From Gloeopeniophorella convolvens (Eukaryota > Basidiomycota > Agaricomycetes > Russulales): a stretch of DNA of 64,000 nt. Location: assembly GCA_022496205.1 (NCBI GenBank), contig WTXD01000004.1, positions 806,001 through 870,000 on the forward strand, written 5' to 3'. Below are positions 33,077 through 47,800 of this stretch, in pieces. The notes below the pieces were generated by a model, which did no database searches, was not told where the DNA came from, and saw nothing but the letters and a program-made list of their open reading frames with translations. Position 1 is the first letter of the stretch. Each line of letters opens with the position of its first letter. A program made the translations under genes and the position numbers.

Positions 33077-33883
33077 TCACACCCACTCTCCCCGTCCCTT
33101 CACCGCACACATGAACGACGCCAGACTCTCCACCTCCCGCACCCCCTGGTTCTCAAAGTGTCGCTGCGCAATGCTCGCCAGCACTCCCTGGATCTCACCT
33201 ATGTCCGAAAGCACCGGCGTCCGCATCCGCGCTTCTTCCTCCACCAGTCGTGAGCTTCTTCGCCGGCTCTGCTCCCTTGATTCCCGCCGCGGCCGATTCG
33301 CCGTCGTCACTCCCGCCGGGCTGCCCCCACGTGACGAGCCTCGCAACGGGTTCAGCAGCAAAAACGGTGGAGGCGGGTCGAGCGCGCTCAGCGGCGACGG
33401 GTGTACTGTCGGAACGAGATCATATTGCACCAGGTACCGGTGCAGTGCTTCGACCGGCAGCGTCGAAAAGTCCATCTATCACAGAACGATGTCGTTAATA
33501 AGTCGTGCGAACTATCCCCGCCTGTGGCAGATGCTGATGCAACTCCTGGGCGCCTCCATTGCGACGTTCCGAGGAGAGCAGCGCCGCAGCATACCCCCCG
33601 CGTCGGGGATGATAGAAAACGCGCAGCTCACCATTGGTGGTTCATCGTTTTGCTTCTCCTGCAGCTTGTCTGCGCGGAGTCCCAGCTGCGAACTTGACGC
33701 CAGGGTCGCGTCCACTCTTTTCCGCTTTACGCGAGGTTCGCCCTCGGCCCTGTCGTTTGCTCGTCGTTTAGTCGACGTGGTCGTTGCGGAGGGACCGAAC
33801 CAGGCATAGTCGTTTGGCCGTTTCCGCGCGGCGAGCGGCCGTGTGGACCGGGGAGGGCTGGGTGCTGCAACGGGTGCGGACAT
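33077..33883 (-). CDS. SAP30-like Sin3-binding domain protein
   Basis: Probably a small subunit or partner of a Sin3-type histone deacetylase complex. Two exons: 33883 to about 33,800-33,620, with a basic, low-complexity N-terminus ([32 protein letters not shown]), then an intron from ATG|GTGAGC to GTGATAG. The second exon has the Sin3-interaction-like segment [31 protein letters not shown] and a basic RRRSSRL stretch, ending KGRGEWV with stop at 33077-33079. The segment fits the SAP30 Sin3-binding pattern (short helix, aromatic/Leu spacing), but the assignment rests on pattern recognition only. It is divergent from ARO2 with 301 bp between the starts. Confidence 0.65.
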
Positions 33884-34184
33884 GGTGTGTGTCAGTAGTG
33901 GTTCTGGTCGAACCGTAAACGCGGCGTGGGAGTGCGCCCGCGACTCGACGGCATCCGTTCAATCACTGCACAATGCAGACGCAGACCCTCCGTCGGCTGC
34001 GAGTGGTCATGTAATCCCTCCCGGACACCATGGAGCATCCCTATCGCCTCTATCAAACCTCCGTGCCCTGCGGCGGCAAGCCGTGCGTGCACAGCTCAGG
34101 CCTTGGTCAGTTTCCGGGATCCTTACACATCAAAAGGGTCGCTGCTTCGTCTCCCGTGCTCGCACATTCTCAACCCCCTCCATC

Positions 34185-35706
34185 ATGTCGACGTTCGGTA
34201 CCCTTTTTCGAGTCACCACCTACGGCGAGAGCCATTGTGCCTCCGTCGGTGCTATAATCGACGGTTGTCCTCCTGTACGAGCATCAGTGCCTGGGAGCCA
34301 TGCCGTAACTGAACAAGGCATCGATGCTACAATAGGGACTCGTTCTTTCAGCCCAAGATGTACAGGCGCAGCTCAGTCGTCGCAGGCCTGGTCAAAGCAA
34401 CCTCACAACTCCGGTCCGCTTCTTTCTTTGTTCTTTGTCCTTCTGTTGTCCCAGGCTCATCCGTGATAACAACAGCGCGATGAGAAAGATCTTGTGCACC
34501 TTCAGTCAGGTGTCGAACACGGTGTCACCCTCGGAACTCCCATCGGGTTGCTCGTCAAGAACGAGGATCAACGCCCGAAGGACTACTCTGAAACAGATCT
34601 GTACCCGCGTCCAAGCCATGCCGATTACACCTACCTACAAAAGTACGGTGTCAAGGCCAGCAGCGGAGGAGGACGGAGCAGCGCCCGTGAAACAATCGGT
34701 GCGTCGGGTTCACCTTTGGCCTCTTCATGATCTTGATTGGTTCTTTGTGTAGGCCGAGTCGCTGCAGGGGCCATTGCAGAGAAATATCTGAGACAGGCGT
34801 ACGGCATCGAGATCATCGCTTTTGTCTCATCGGTGGGAAAAGTGCATCTCCCTTCGTCGATCGCACCCCCGTCTCTCGCTGCAAATGGAGCAGACGAGGA
34901 CAATGACGAAGCTGAGGACGCGCTCTCGCCCGAGTTCCGTACGCTGCTCGCCAGCGTGACCCGTGAGGAGGTCGACAAGTTCACCACGCGCTGCCCGCAT
35001 CCTGAAACATCGGAGCGTATGACCAAGGTACGTGTTTTGCTTTCCCAATCGCTTCGTCCAGCTGATCCACCTATCTTCCACCATCAGCGCATCATCCGCG
35101 CAAAGGAGGCGCAAGACTCGATCGGTGGCACGGTCACCTGCGTCATTCGCAACGTCCCCGCGGGGCTCGGCGAGCCTGTCTTTGACAAGTTCGAGGCGAA
35201 GCTTGGGCACGCGATGCTATCCATCCCGGCTACCAAGGCGTTCGAGATTGGCTCTGGCTTCCGCGGAACGGAGGTGCCCGGAAGCAAGCATAACGACGCG
35301 TTCGTACTCCGCGAAGACGGCAAGTTGGGCACTGCAACCAATTGGAGCGGCGGTGTGCAGGGTGGGATCACGAATGGCGAGGACATCTACTTCCGGTAAG
35401 CCAAACTCACACCTCGGCTTGGACAGCTTGGAATGATACCGCGCACCCAGGATCGGCTTTAAATCGCCTGCGACCATTTCACAGGTCCAGGAGACGGCGC
35501 AGTATGATGGCACCTCAGGCTCGCTCGCTGCGCGCGGCAGACATGACCCATGTGTCGTGCCCCGTGCCGTCCCCATCGTCGAAGCGATGGCAGCGTTGGT
35601 CGTCATGGACGAGCTGCTTATCCAGAACGCGCGGAAGACCGCAACATCGCTTCTCCCCCCGATCACCACGCTGCCACCAACAATGGTCCTTCCCAGCCGC
35701 AAGTAG
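34185..35706 (+). CDS. ARO2: chorismate synthase
   Basis: Converts 5-enolpyruvylshikimate-3-phosphate to chorismate, the last common step to aromatic amino acids, using reduced FMN. The ATG at 34185 begins [20 protein letters not shown], which holds signature 1 (GESH...GAIIDGCPP). After an intron come [16 protein letters not shown] and [16 protein letters not shown]. Further exons carry [105 protein letters not shown] and signature 3 ([18 protein letters not shown]). The stop is at 35704-35706. Fungal enzymes usually also have intrinsic flavin reductase activity; that cannot be judged from motifs here. Confidence 0.96.
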
Positions 35707-35932
35707 TGCGTTTCGTCACGTCAGCGGGAGATGTAAGATGGGTGGGAGGTATCTCACATGCACAAATGATATTCGTTACATAGAAAATACAAGACTGTGT
35801 ATAACACAAAGAACTGCGTGATCATGATGTAAACAGACCAAATGCTGCAAAAAGGAAACATGCGGGTGCTGACTGCTGCGAGCAACTTGAAGAACACGAG
35901 TCCATCGCCCGCGACAGATGCCCCATCATCCG

Positions 35933-36699
35933 TCACTCGTCCGCATCAGACTCATCCGAACAGCAACAACACAACGTCGATTCGATCTGCCACCACCACC
36001 ACTTGACGGAACATCGTGGATCAACCTCAGATTCGTAGGGCGAGTCGAGAGGCTAACAGACCACTCACATGTCGATTGAACGCCCGCCACGGCCATCGGC
36101 CGAACGCGACCCCCTCATCGACGCGCGCACCGCCGCCGCCGCTGCCGCCGTCGCCGTCACTACTACCATCACCACCACCGCCACCACCTGAATCCCCGTT
36201 CCGCGTCGCGCCATACACATCCGGCTGCCCCGCGTGCGCGAATGGCACGCGCTCATCCCCCATCCCAAAGACGGCAGCAGCGGCGCGGCGCTTCTGCAGC
36301 GCCTGCGCGGCGAGCGCGGAGATGCGCTGCCCCAGCGGACCGCGCGGGGCGGCGTCGGCGGGGCGGTAGCGCAGCGGCGCGGAGATGGACGAGGAGGGCG
36401 AGTCCGAGTCGGACGAGTCGAGGGAGCGCTGCGAGTGGCGCAGGCCGCTCGTGATGCGCACACGCGAGCGGAAGCGCACGCGCGCTAGGGGCGTGGGGGG
36501 CGCGTTGGGGCGTCTGGTGGGGAGGTGCCGGGCGCGGGCAGGTCGCCGTCGTCTTCATCGTCGTCGTCGGTGGGGCCGAGGTGGAGCTGGAGGGCGTTGT
36601 CGGCGGGGAGGGTGCGGGCGGGCTTGAGGTCGATGCGGATGTGTGTGGGGGGGCGGGGCGGGGCGTCGGTGTGGGCGTCGGCGGGTCGTGGTCGGGCAT
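35933..36699 (-). CDS. uncharacterised Trp4/Cys4-tail protein, frame disrupted
   Basis: Unrecognised protein that looks conserved in style. Consecutive pieces fall in three frames: MPDHDPPTPTPTPRPAP (ATG at 36699); HIRIDLKPARTLPADNALQL through DDDDEDDGDLPAPGTSPPDA; and TPLARVRFRSRVRITSGLRH through SDSDSPSSSISAPLRYR to FGRWPWRAFNRH. A normal 60-80 nt intron (CAT|GTGAGT ... CAAG) then adds WWWWQIEST, four cysteines and SDESDADE with stop at 35933-35935. The frame changes coincide with G6 (36495-36500) and G7 (36647-36653) runs on the plus strand. No GT donor explains the first change. Under-called homopolymers are the likeliest cause; a true pseudogene is the alternative. A Trp-rich, Cys-rich acidic tail could be membrane-associated. 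Confidence 0.6.
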
Positions 36700-37170
36700 G
36701 GATGGTGAGTGGGGCGGGGCGGAGGCACAGATCTACGCGGACGAAACGATGGCTGATTGAGTGACCGTGCTTCAGCTTCCCCCGTCTGTCCCTGTCCCTG
36801 TCCCGACCCGTTCTGGGCTGGCCCCTTGGGCGCTCGACACTCGCACCTGCCCTTACCTTTACACCACCACCACCACCTCTGTTCAGAGCAGCCCTGCTCA
36901 CTTCAGGGGCATCGCCCAGGGGTCCACAGACCTCTCGCCTCGAGTCTTCTTTCTTCTTCCAGCTCGGAGGCGCCTTCTCACCCCCTGGCCCACTGCTGAT
37001 TTCCCTGCCCTGACAATTCCCATCGGCCTCGACAAAGCTACCGTTCGGTGCGTGAGCCATGCGTCTTTTTCTACCTGTCACCGTAGTCATGGCATGCCCC
37101 CTCTTCCTTTCTCTGTGATGCAGGCCTGCGCGTGTTCCCTCATTCCCATCACATAACGCTGCGCACCCTC

Positions 37171-38499
37171 ATGGAGCCCTTGCCGTCACCCGTTGGCCGC
37201 TTTCGCGGAGCAACGCTTCCCATCGAGATCTGGGAACACATCCTCAAATTGGCCGTCGCCTTCCCCGATGTCATGGATACCTACGTTCCAGACTCGTTCC
37301 CTTTGCAATACGCGGCTTACCCCAAGAACTTCCTCCCGCTCAATGACATAAAGCGTTCGCAGCGGTCTCTGTACACGCTCGTGCTGGTCTGCAGACTGTG
37401 GAACGCTATCTGCACGCCCATGCTCTACCAGTGCTTGGTCATTGACGGCGCCGTGCCGGCCGCGGCCGTCCTCAAGACGCTGGAACATTCACAAAAGACC
37501 GCGGGCAGCTTCGACGCGTCTGAACCCCTTGGAACCCTCACTCGACACATGATAGTCGCTCTTTCCGATTACCCTCCTCACGCGACCGACGCCGAGCCGA
37601 TGGAGATGAGCATCGTGCGGCGTTTCGGAAATTTGGGCAGGCTCGCCCGCTGCTTCCCCCGCCTCCAGATCCTGTCCATCTCGATAGAAATCCAGAATAC
37701 GTGGGGCCTCCCGATGCCGTACTATGGGAGGGACTTTGCGGCTTCTGTCACCAAAATCTGCGCTCCGTCCCTGCGCAAGCTCTATTTCTACCAGTCCCCC
37801 GAAGTTCTCTTCAGCCGGGAGGAGCTTCTCGCCCTGCTCGCCTCCGCCCCGAATCTGGTTGCCATTGTCGGCGGCGGTGGTATCGGCCATATCGGCTGCC
37901 CGCTCTCCCTTCCCCACCTCCCCAAGTTGAAGTATCTGACGGTCAACCGCGAGGCGGAATTGTGTGACGGCACAAGGCACAGGGCCAACGACGTGCCTTT
38001 GCTCGATCACGTTCATATCCAGCCGAGCCGCTCCTCGAACCTCTGGCAGCACTTGCTGGCAGTGCAGGGCCCCAGCCTCACCTATGTCTCCCTGGACCTG
38101 CTCGTGACCATGGACCCGGAAGACAACGTCGACTGTCTGCGCATGCTCGGCGACCTCTGCCCAAATCTCACCCGTCTCGAGATCCTCATCAGCGACTGGA
38201 ACTGGTTCCCCAGGCCCGACCGTCTTCCCCCGGTTGAGCACCTCGGCATCCACGTCTTGTTCAGCAGCACGAAGATAACCCCCATGTGCGAGACGCTTGC
38301 GAGCATTCAGATGCCGTCACTCAAGGTCGTCCGTTTCATGAACCCTCAAATGGGCGAGTGGCTCGCGTCGCCGTTCTCGGGTAACGGCGAGCGTGCCTGG
38401 GACCCCCTGGCGCGTTGCACGTTTCGCGTTGTGGATTGTGATGGCCATGAGTTAGGTCCCCGTGGGCGCTCGTCTTCGGTACGTATCGCCACCTGCTGA
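37171..38499 (+). CDS. F-box-like, leucine-rich domain protein
   Basis: Single-exon protein of 442 residues from the ATG at 37171. An F-box-like start (LPIEIWEHILKLAVAF, then SLYTLVLVCRLWNAICTPML) is followed by an irregular leucine-rich region (LQILSISIEIQNTW, LRKLYFYQSPEVLFSREELL, PHLPKLKYLTVNREAEL, LGDLCPNLTRLEILISDW). This is the usual layout of the large Agaricomycete F-box family, presumed SCF adaptors. The frame opens further upstream without an ATG. The last codons run into a consensus donor (TCTTCG|GTACGT at about 38,479), so a further 3' exon is possible. Target unknown. Confidence 0.8.
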   Translation: MEPLPSPVGRFRGATLPIEIWEHILKLAVAFPDVMDTYVPDSFPLQYAAYPKNFLPLNDIKRSQRSLYTLVLVCRLWNAICTPMLYQCLVIDGAVPAAAVLKTLEHSQKTAGSFDASEPLGTLTRHMIVALSDYPPHATDAEPMEMSIVRRFGNLGRLARCFPRLQILSISIEIQNTWGLPMPYYGRDFAASVTKICAPSLRKLYFYQSPEVLFSREELLALLASAPNLVAIVGGGGIGHIGCPLSLPHLPKLKYLTVNREAELCDGTRHRANDVPLLDHVHIQPSRSSNLWQHLLAVQGPSLTYVSLDLLVTMDPEDNVDCLRMLGDLCPNLTRLEILISDWNWFPRPDRLPPVEHLGIHVLFSSTKITPMCETLASIQMPSLKVVRFMNPQMGEWLASPFSGNGERAWDPLARCTFRVVDCDGHELGPRGRSSSVRIATC

Positions 38500-39330
38500 A
38501 GCCCTTGCCTGTGCTGATAGCCTTCATGTAGTCGTCGTGATTTTGAGCTACTTAGTATGTACATACCCATTACCCTTGCATCATACCTCGCACTGTTTTC
38601 TCGTATCATTCTTGTCCCTACGCTATCGCACCGCTATGTGTTACTGCTCTCATCAGGTCGCTTTACTCAACATCCTAGCATAATTTCATCATTGATTGCA
38701 TCGCTTTATACCAATATAGACATCATCACTACCTATCACTACTAGTATACTATATCCCCTGAGATTAATTCGGCTGTCGTCCTTTCTCCATGCATATCAT
38801 TTACGCACGGTTTACCACGCGCTTGTGGGCGTACCTTTTGATTAGGCGTTTGCCATCAGCCGTTAGGCGGCACAGGCCAATACAGTTGCTTGTGCCACAC
38901 ACAGCTGATGACGAGTTGGCATCTGCGGCTTACTACAGTCCTCTGTGTCTAGGGAGGTTCACAAAGGCGGTATCGCCTCGGGTCATGGGCCCTGGTGTTC
39001 TCTCCACCAAAGAACGGGTCCTCCACGGCTCGGGTTGATGGAATCTTGGACGGAAGATCCATCGTGCGGTGTTCTTTGGTCGCTCAAGTGCCGTGGCAGC
39101 TCATCTACATCACTGGCGCCAGGAAGTACTGCGGTGATGTTCCCACCACGCCCATGGCACCGCGATGCGCCGCCGCCCAAAACCAACAGCTACTCGACTA
39201 GCAGGCATTTACTGCGGCCCGTCGCCTAGGCTCCAACATTGTACTGCAATTCAGTCGATGGCTGTATGGATTGTGCTTCCTGATTGTCACTGCTCTGGTA
39301 TGTATTATACTGCGATCTAGAGTACTTATA
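38500..39330. other. intergenic, convergent 3' ends
   Basis: An AT-richer 830-bp spacer between the F-box gene and the MFS gene, both ending here. Nothing beyond 3' UTR sequence is supported. Confidence 0.5.
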
Positions 39331-41036
39331 TTATCCGGTCTTCGCCTTCATCTCCCTCCACAACGTCATGAACATCAGCGCGCCGATTCCAAGGAACGCG
39401 AGCTGCATGCCGACATATGTATTCATGCCGAGCCCGACGCCCGCGCCGCCCCAAATGCCGCCCGACACGCGCCCCGAGAAATTGCTGTACTGTATGAACA
39501 AGCTCATCTTCCCGTTCCACGACTGCGGCATCTGCTTCGACAGCAGGCTAAGCGTGACCGTGCTCGCGAGGTTGAACCCGAGCGCGACGAAGAACCAACA
39601 CGCGAAGAGCGTCGCGAACGCGGTCCGCCCCGCGTTGACGATGCCGAGCGTGAGCAGCAGCCCGAGCAGCCCGAGCGCGCAGCCCGCCGCGAGGATGTAG
39701 CGGTCCTGCACGCGCCGCGCGAGCAGCACGTTCGCGAACATGAACGGGAACGTGCACACGCCGCCGAGCGCGATCAGGTTGCCCGCGACGAACGGCGACG
39801 CGCCGAACGCGCGCGCCGCGTAGATCGGGATGTTCGCCTCCCATGCGCCGAGCACGAAGAAGCACGTCATTGCGAACCAGCACATTGTCGCTGCGACCGC
39901 CCACTGCCGCGGCGAGACGTGCTCGGGCGGCGGCTCCATGTTCTCTGCGGGCGGCATGGGCGAGTGTGCGGTGGGTGAGGGCGGCCGCGGGAGCGAGGAC
40001 GAGCGTGCGCGCAGGGTCTCCATGGGGATGCCGCCCTCGGACGACGCCCGCGGTGACGGCGTGTGCTGCTGAATCGAAGGCGACTGGGACTTGGAGTCGG
40101 CATGGGACGGCAACGCGTCGCTGCGGGGGACGTCCTCGAACCAGAAGGTGACGACGACCCAGAAGACGACCCAGACGAGCGCCATGAGCCAGCCGGGGCT
40201 CGTGTACCCGTTGAAGACGGGGTTCGCGAAGCCGACCTTGTATAACAAGCCGCCGGCGAACGGCCCCACGGTGAAGCCCATGCTCTGCCCGACGACGAGC
40301 CAGCCGGCGAGCGTCGTCCGGCGGCGGATGCCGACAATGCGCGGGTCGGAGCAGTAGCGCTTGGTGTAGAGGAACTGCGCGAAGGAGACGCCCATGACGA
40401 TACGCCCGATGAGGATCAGGTAGAGGAAGTGCGCCTTGTAGGCCATCGCGTAGAGGATGCTGCCGGCGACTGCTGCGGCGCAGCTCAGGTGCAATGCGAA
40501 TTTGTACCGTCCTATAGGCGAAGCTCGTTGAGCACGGCGAGCGCGCGGTTATTGGTAGCATCCATACCTCCGTCGTGTCTGACGAGCGGCACCAGCGCGA
40601 TTCCAGAAAAGACGGTAGGGATACCGATGACAAGACCGGAGAACGTCTCGCTACCGCCCAAGTACTCGGCGTATTTGCTGCCAGACGAAACGATAATGAA
40701 GAAGGTTGTCTATGAAATGTGCGTCAGTATCCGGCAAGGTCGACTCGTTAAGCTACTGCAATCACTCACCTGCAACATGACGTTCGTGAATATCATGATG
40801 ACCAGCGAGCGCATTTTGGGCAGCTTGAGCTCCCCGTCGTCATCTGGTTCTACTGAGGGAAGTGCATCGAGCACGGTGCTTCGTTCGCTGAGTTCTGGGT
40901 CGTCATTTTGCATCCCCAAAGCCCTTGACGAGCCTCGAGCCGTAGACAGTATACTTGATGGACGGCTGCGTTCTGTCCATGATGATGGCGCCGGCGAGCG
41001 GTCAAAGTTCAGAACAGTCGGGACAAGGCGGGACAT
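39331..41036 (-). CDS. MFS membrane transporter
   Basis: Major facilitator superfamily carrier of unknown substrate. The ATG at 41036 gives a cytosolic N-terminus with acidic/Ser-rich stretches. Helices start at KMRSLVIMIFTNVMLQ, continue through short exons (TTFFIIVSSGSKYAEYLGG, LVIGIPTVFSGIALVPLV), then a long last exon. The first half shows AYKAHFLYLILIGRIVMGVS and the MFS-type loop RRTTLAGWLVVGQSMGFTVG. A Pro/Ser-rich cytosolic loop (SQSPSIQQHTPSPRASSEGG) separates the two six-helix halves. The second half has WAVAATMCWFAMTCFFVLGA, YILAAGCALGLLGLLLTLGI and ends TLWREMKAKTG with stop at 39331. The overall look resembles SPX-less MFSD8/CLN7-like vacuolar carriers, but this is only an impression. 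Confidence 0.88.
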
Positions 41037-41400
41037 CGTGGTGTTAGCACAAGGGTGCGTATGAGAAAAGAGTCAGAACCGCAGCTGTCTTATACGTGTA
41101 CGGGACCATGTGGTAGGATTAGAGACGCTGGAGAATTTTGCAGTATGTAAGTAGTGGTACGGAGATACTAGATGATCAGCAGATCAACTTCCGTATGTTC
41201 TCCGAGAGAAGTCTGCGCGGCGCCCCTTGAAACCATACCTCGGTAAGCCAACCAAGGATGTTTGTAATTACAGTACCAATACAGTGCATTAGGATGTGTT
41301 ATAGCACATCATTACACAGAGACGTATGTATGGTAAGTCGCGTGCCCAACACAACGAGGACATTGGGATGTGGGCACCCTGGGACCAGGGAAGGGGTTGG
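41037..41400. other. intergenic, upstream of the MFS gene
   Basis: A 364-bp spacer between the MFS start and the Ku80 stop (both minus strand), AT-richer than its surroundings. No element is supported. Confidence 0.4.
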
Positions 41401-44629
<3,229 letters not shown>

Positions 44630-44858
44630 GGTGGGTGGGGTGAGGAGGGGGAGAGACGCGTCGGAGTGGAGAGGACGCGACTGGTCATGTGACGTGTCGG
44701 AGGGTGAAAATGTGGCTGAGGGGAGGCGGTGCAGAGGAGGGCTTCAAGCCGTCCGCGTCAGACAAGAGCAAGCAAAGCCAGTTCCCGTTGCCGCCCCGGG
44801 AGAACGCGCCTGGATCACCGACGCGCGACTCGTTCAACAGTCGCGACTCGAATGACAA
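44630..44858. promoter_or_regulatory. 229-bp shared promoter of KU80 and STH1-like gene
   Basis: Start codons at 44629 (minus) and 44859 (plus) face apart across 229 bp. An ACGCGT element (MCB/MluI-box type, bound by MBF in yeasts) is at 44656-44661, and an E-box-like TCATGTGA at 44685-44692. Functional use is inferred. Confidence 0.5.
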
Positions 44859-47800
44859 ATGGCAACTCCAAATCTTGCCCATCACAGTCAGTTACAGCTC
44901 CTCAACCAACAACGACAGCAAATTCCTGCCAACGCAAAGGAAAAGCTGCACGCTATCATCCAGGTACGCCCGCCCGCCCCTCCTCATCCCTCTTTCTCTC
45001 AACACGCCTTCCTCCCCAGCGTGCAAACCAGCTGCGTTCTCAGGGCCACACTTCAGAGACTAGTCCCGAGCTCCAGAGACTCCTCGCCATCATCTCCAAC
45101 TTCCAAGCCCAGCAGAATGGTATGTCGCACTCCTCGCCTATCACGAGCAGCGTTCCTTTATCTCTTCCTCCCAGCCCGTATCCTATCCCAAGAGCACGCG
45201 CATTCAGATCCTTCTCTCGCCGTCAATGGCCACCCCTCCCTCCCCCAGCAAGGCCAGCCCACGCTGAATGGTGCAGCACCCTCTACCAATCCATCCCTCG
45301 CTTCCGGCCCTTTTCCCTCCAACCCCCATCCCGGACCTTCCACCACGCCCGTTTCATTCACAGCTGAGCAGATCACCACCCTTCGTGCACAAATCCATGC
45401 CTTCAAGACTTTGCAGCGTGGTCTCCCCGTCCCTCCGGACTTGCAAAACATCATCCGCCCTCCTCCAGCAAATAACCCGGAGATCGACAAGTTGTTGTCT
45501 GCGCAACTCGCTGCAAAACTTGCCGAGAATGTTGTCAAAGTCCAGAAGGCACCCAGCGAAGTCCCACAAACGCCAGCTGCTCCAGAGGCCCCCACCACGC
45601 CTGCTACTCAAGATGCACCACTCAAGCTCGAAGGAACTCCTCAGCTGGACGATCTCTCAAAGGTTGTCGTGCAGGACGTCGACCCCGACTCTCCTCTTTA
45701 CCCATACAACGCATATGTCCACCCATTCACCCATCTGAAACGTGTCGCGGGTACTACTCCGGAGGCCTATGCTACCCGTTTGCAGCGTCTCCTCGTTCCT
45801 TCCCTCATGCCTATGGGTCTGGATCCTCATCAAATCATCAACGAACGCCAACGGTTCGTTGAGGCGCGGATTCAGCAAAGAATACGCGAACTTGAGGCCA
45901 TGCCATCAACCATGGGCGATGGTGGGCTTGAACCTGTTGACGACGATGAGAGCAAGGAGAACGTCGTCAAGTCCGAGCAGCAGGGAACTTTCAAGGCTCT
46001 CAACCTCGAGTATGTCCACCCACCATCCACCGCGCATGGCAAGTTACGCGCTATGATCGAACTCAAGTCCCTTCGCGTGCTCGACAAGCAGCGTGCGCTC
46101 CGCGCCTTGGTTGCAGAGCGTCTCGCCCACGGCACTCTGCTACCTCTCAATCGCTCAGATTTCCGGCGGATACGCAAGCCCACCCTGCGCGACACACACA
46201 CAACAGAGACTCTTGAGCGCAAGCAGCGTATCGACCGCGAGCGCCGCGCAAAGCAGAAACATGTCGAGCAGCTCAGCATCATCTGCGCGCATGGCCGTGA
46301 AGTGCTCTCCGTCAATCGTTCTGCGCAAGATCGCGTCATTCGCCTCGGCAAAGCGGTTCTCTCTTTCCATGCCCATGCAGAACGGGAAGAACAGAAGCGT
46401 ATTGAGCGCATCTCCAAGGAACGTCTCAAGGCACTCAAGGCTGACGATGAGGAGGCGTACATGAAGCTCATCGACACAGCCAAGGACACGCGCATTACTC
46501 ATTTGCTGAAGCAGACCGATTCATATTTGGATTCTCTCGCGCAAGCGGTTATGGCTCAACAGGACGAGAACAACCCGGTGGAGTATACGGAGGAAGCAAC
46601 CAGCGAGGAGACCTTTGGTGCGCACAAGTCATTCGACGACCCACAGGACGACAAGGGCAAGATCGATTACTACGCTGTTGCGCACAGGGTCAAGGAGAAG
46701 GTTACCAAGCAGCCTTCTCTACTTATCGGTGGTACTCTGAAGGAGTACCAGTTGAAGGGTCTGCAGTGGATGGTGAGCCTGTACAACAACAGACTCAACG
46801 GTATCCTCGCCGACGAGATGGTACGATCCCAACGTCCTTTTTCGGGATTTTCGACTGATGTCCTTGCCTCTTAGGGTCTCGGCAAGACCATTCAGACCAT
46901 CTCACTCGTCTCCTTCCTCATCGAGGTGAAGAAGCAGCGGGGGCCATACCTTGTCATCGTTCCGTTGTCGACGATGACCAATTGGTCGGGAGAGTTTGCG
47001 AAGTGGGCGCCGGCCGTGAAGATGATTGCCTACAAGGGCAACCCAATGCAACGCCGAGCCCTCCAGGGCGAGCTCAAAGTTGGTTCATTCCAGGTTCTGC
47101 TCACGACCTATGAGTACATCATCAAGGATCGGCCTTTCCTGAGCAAAATGAAGTGGATTCATATGATCATCGGTAATGAGCATCCCCCACGTTGCTAAAA
47201 CATGGCTTATGTTCGTCGATAGATGAGGGTCATCGTATGAAGAACACTCAGTCCAAGCTCGCGCAGACGCTAACCACGTACTACCACTCGCGCTATCGCC
47301 TCATCCTCACGGGTACTCCTCTTCAGAACAACCTTCCAGAACTGTGGGCTCTGCTCAACTTTGTTCTGCCGAAGATTTTCAACTCTGTCAAGTCGTTCGA
47401 CGAGTGGTTCAACACACCGTTCGCCAACTCTGGCACTCCTGATAAGATCGAGTTGAACGAAGAAGAGGCCCTGCTTATCATTCGCCGTCTCCATAAAGTG
47501 TTGCGGCCCTTCTTACTTCGTCGTCTGAAGAAGGACGTCGAAGCGGAACTGCCAGACAAGGTGGAGAAGGTTGTCAAGGTGAAGATGAGCGCGCTCCAGG
47601 CGCAGTTGTACAAGCAGATGAAGAAGTACAAGATGATTGCAGATGGCAGCGACAAGCCTGGGTGCGTACATAGTTTCATATGCCATGCCCTCACCCGACT
47701 GATGCGTTGCCGGGGTCTACAGAAAGCCGGGCGGTGTAAAGGGATTAAGCAACGAGCTCATGCAACTCCGCAAGATCTGCCAGCATCCATTCTTATTCGA

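Noticed and set aside
39271..39978. 235-codon plus-strand ORF, charged and repetitive
   Set aside because: Antisense of the MFS transporter last exon.
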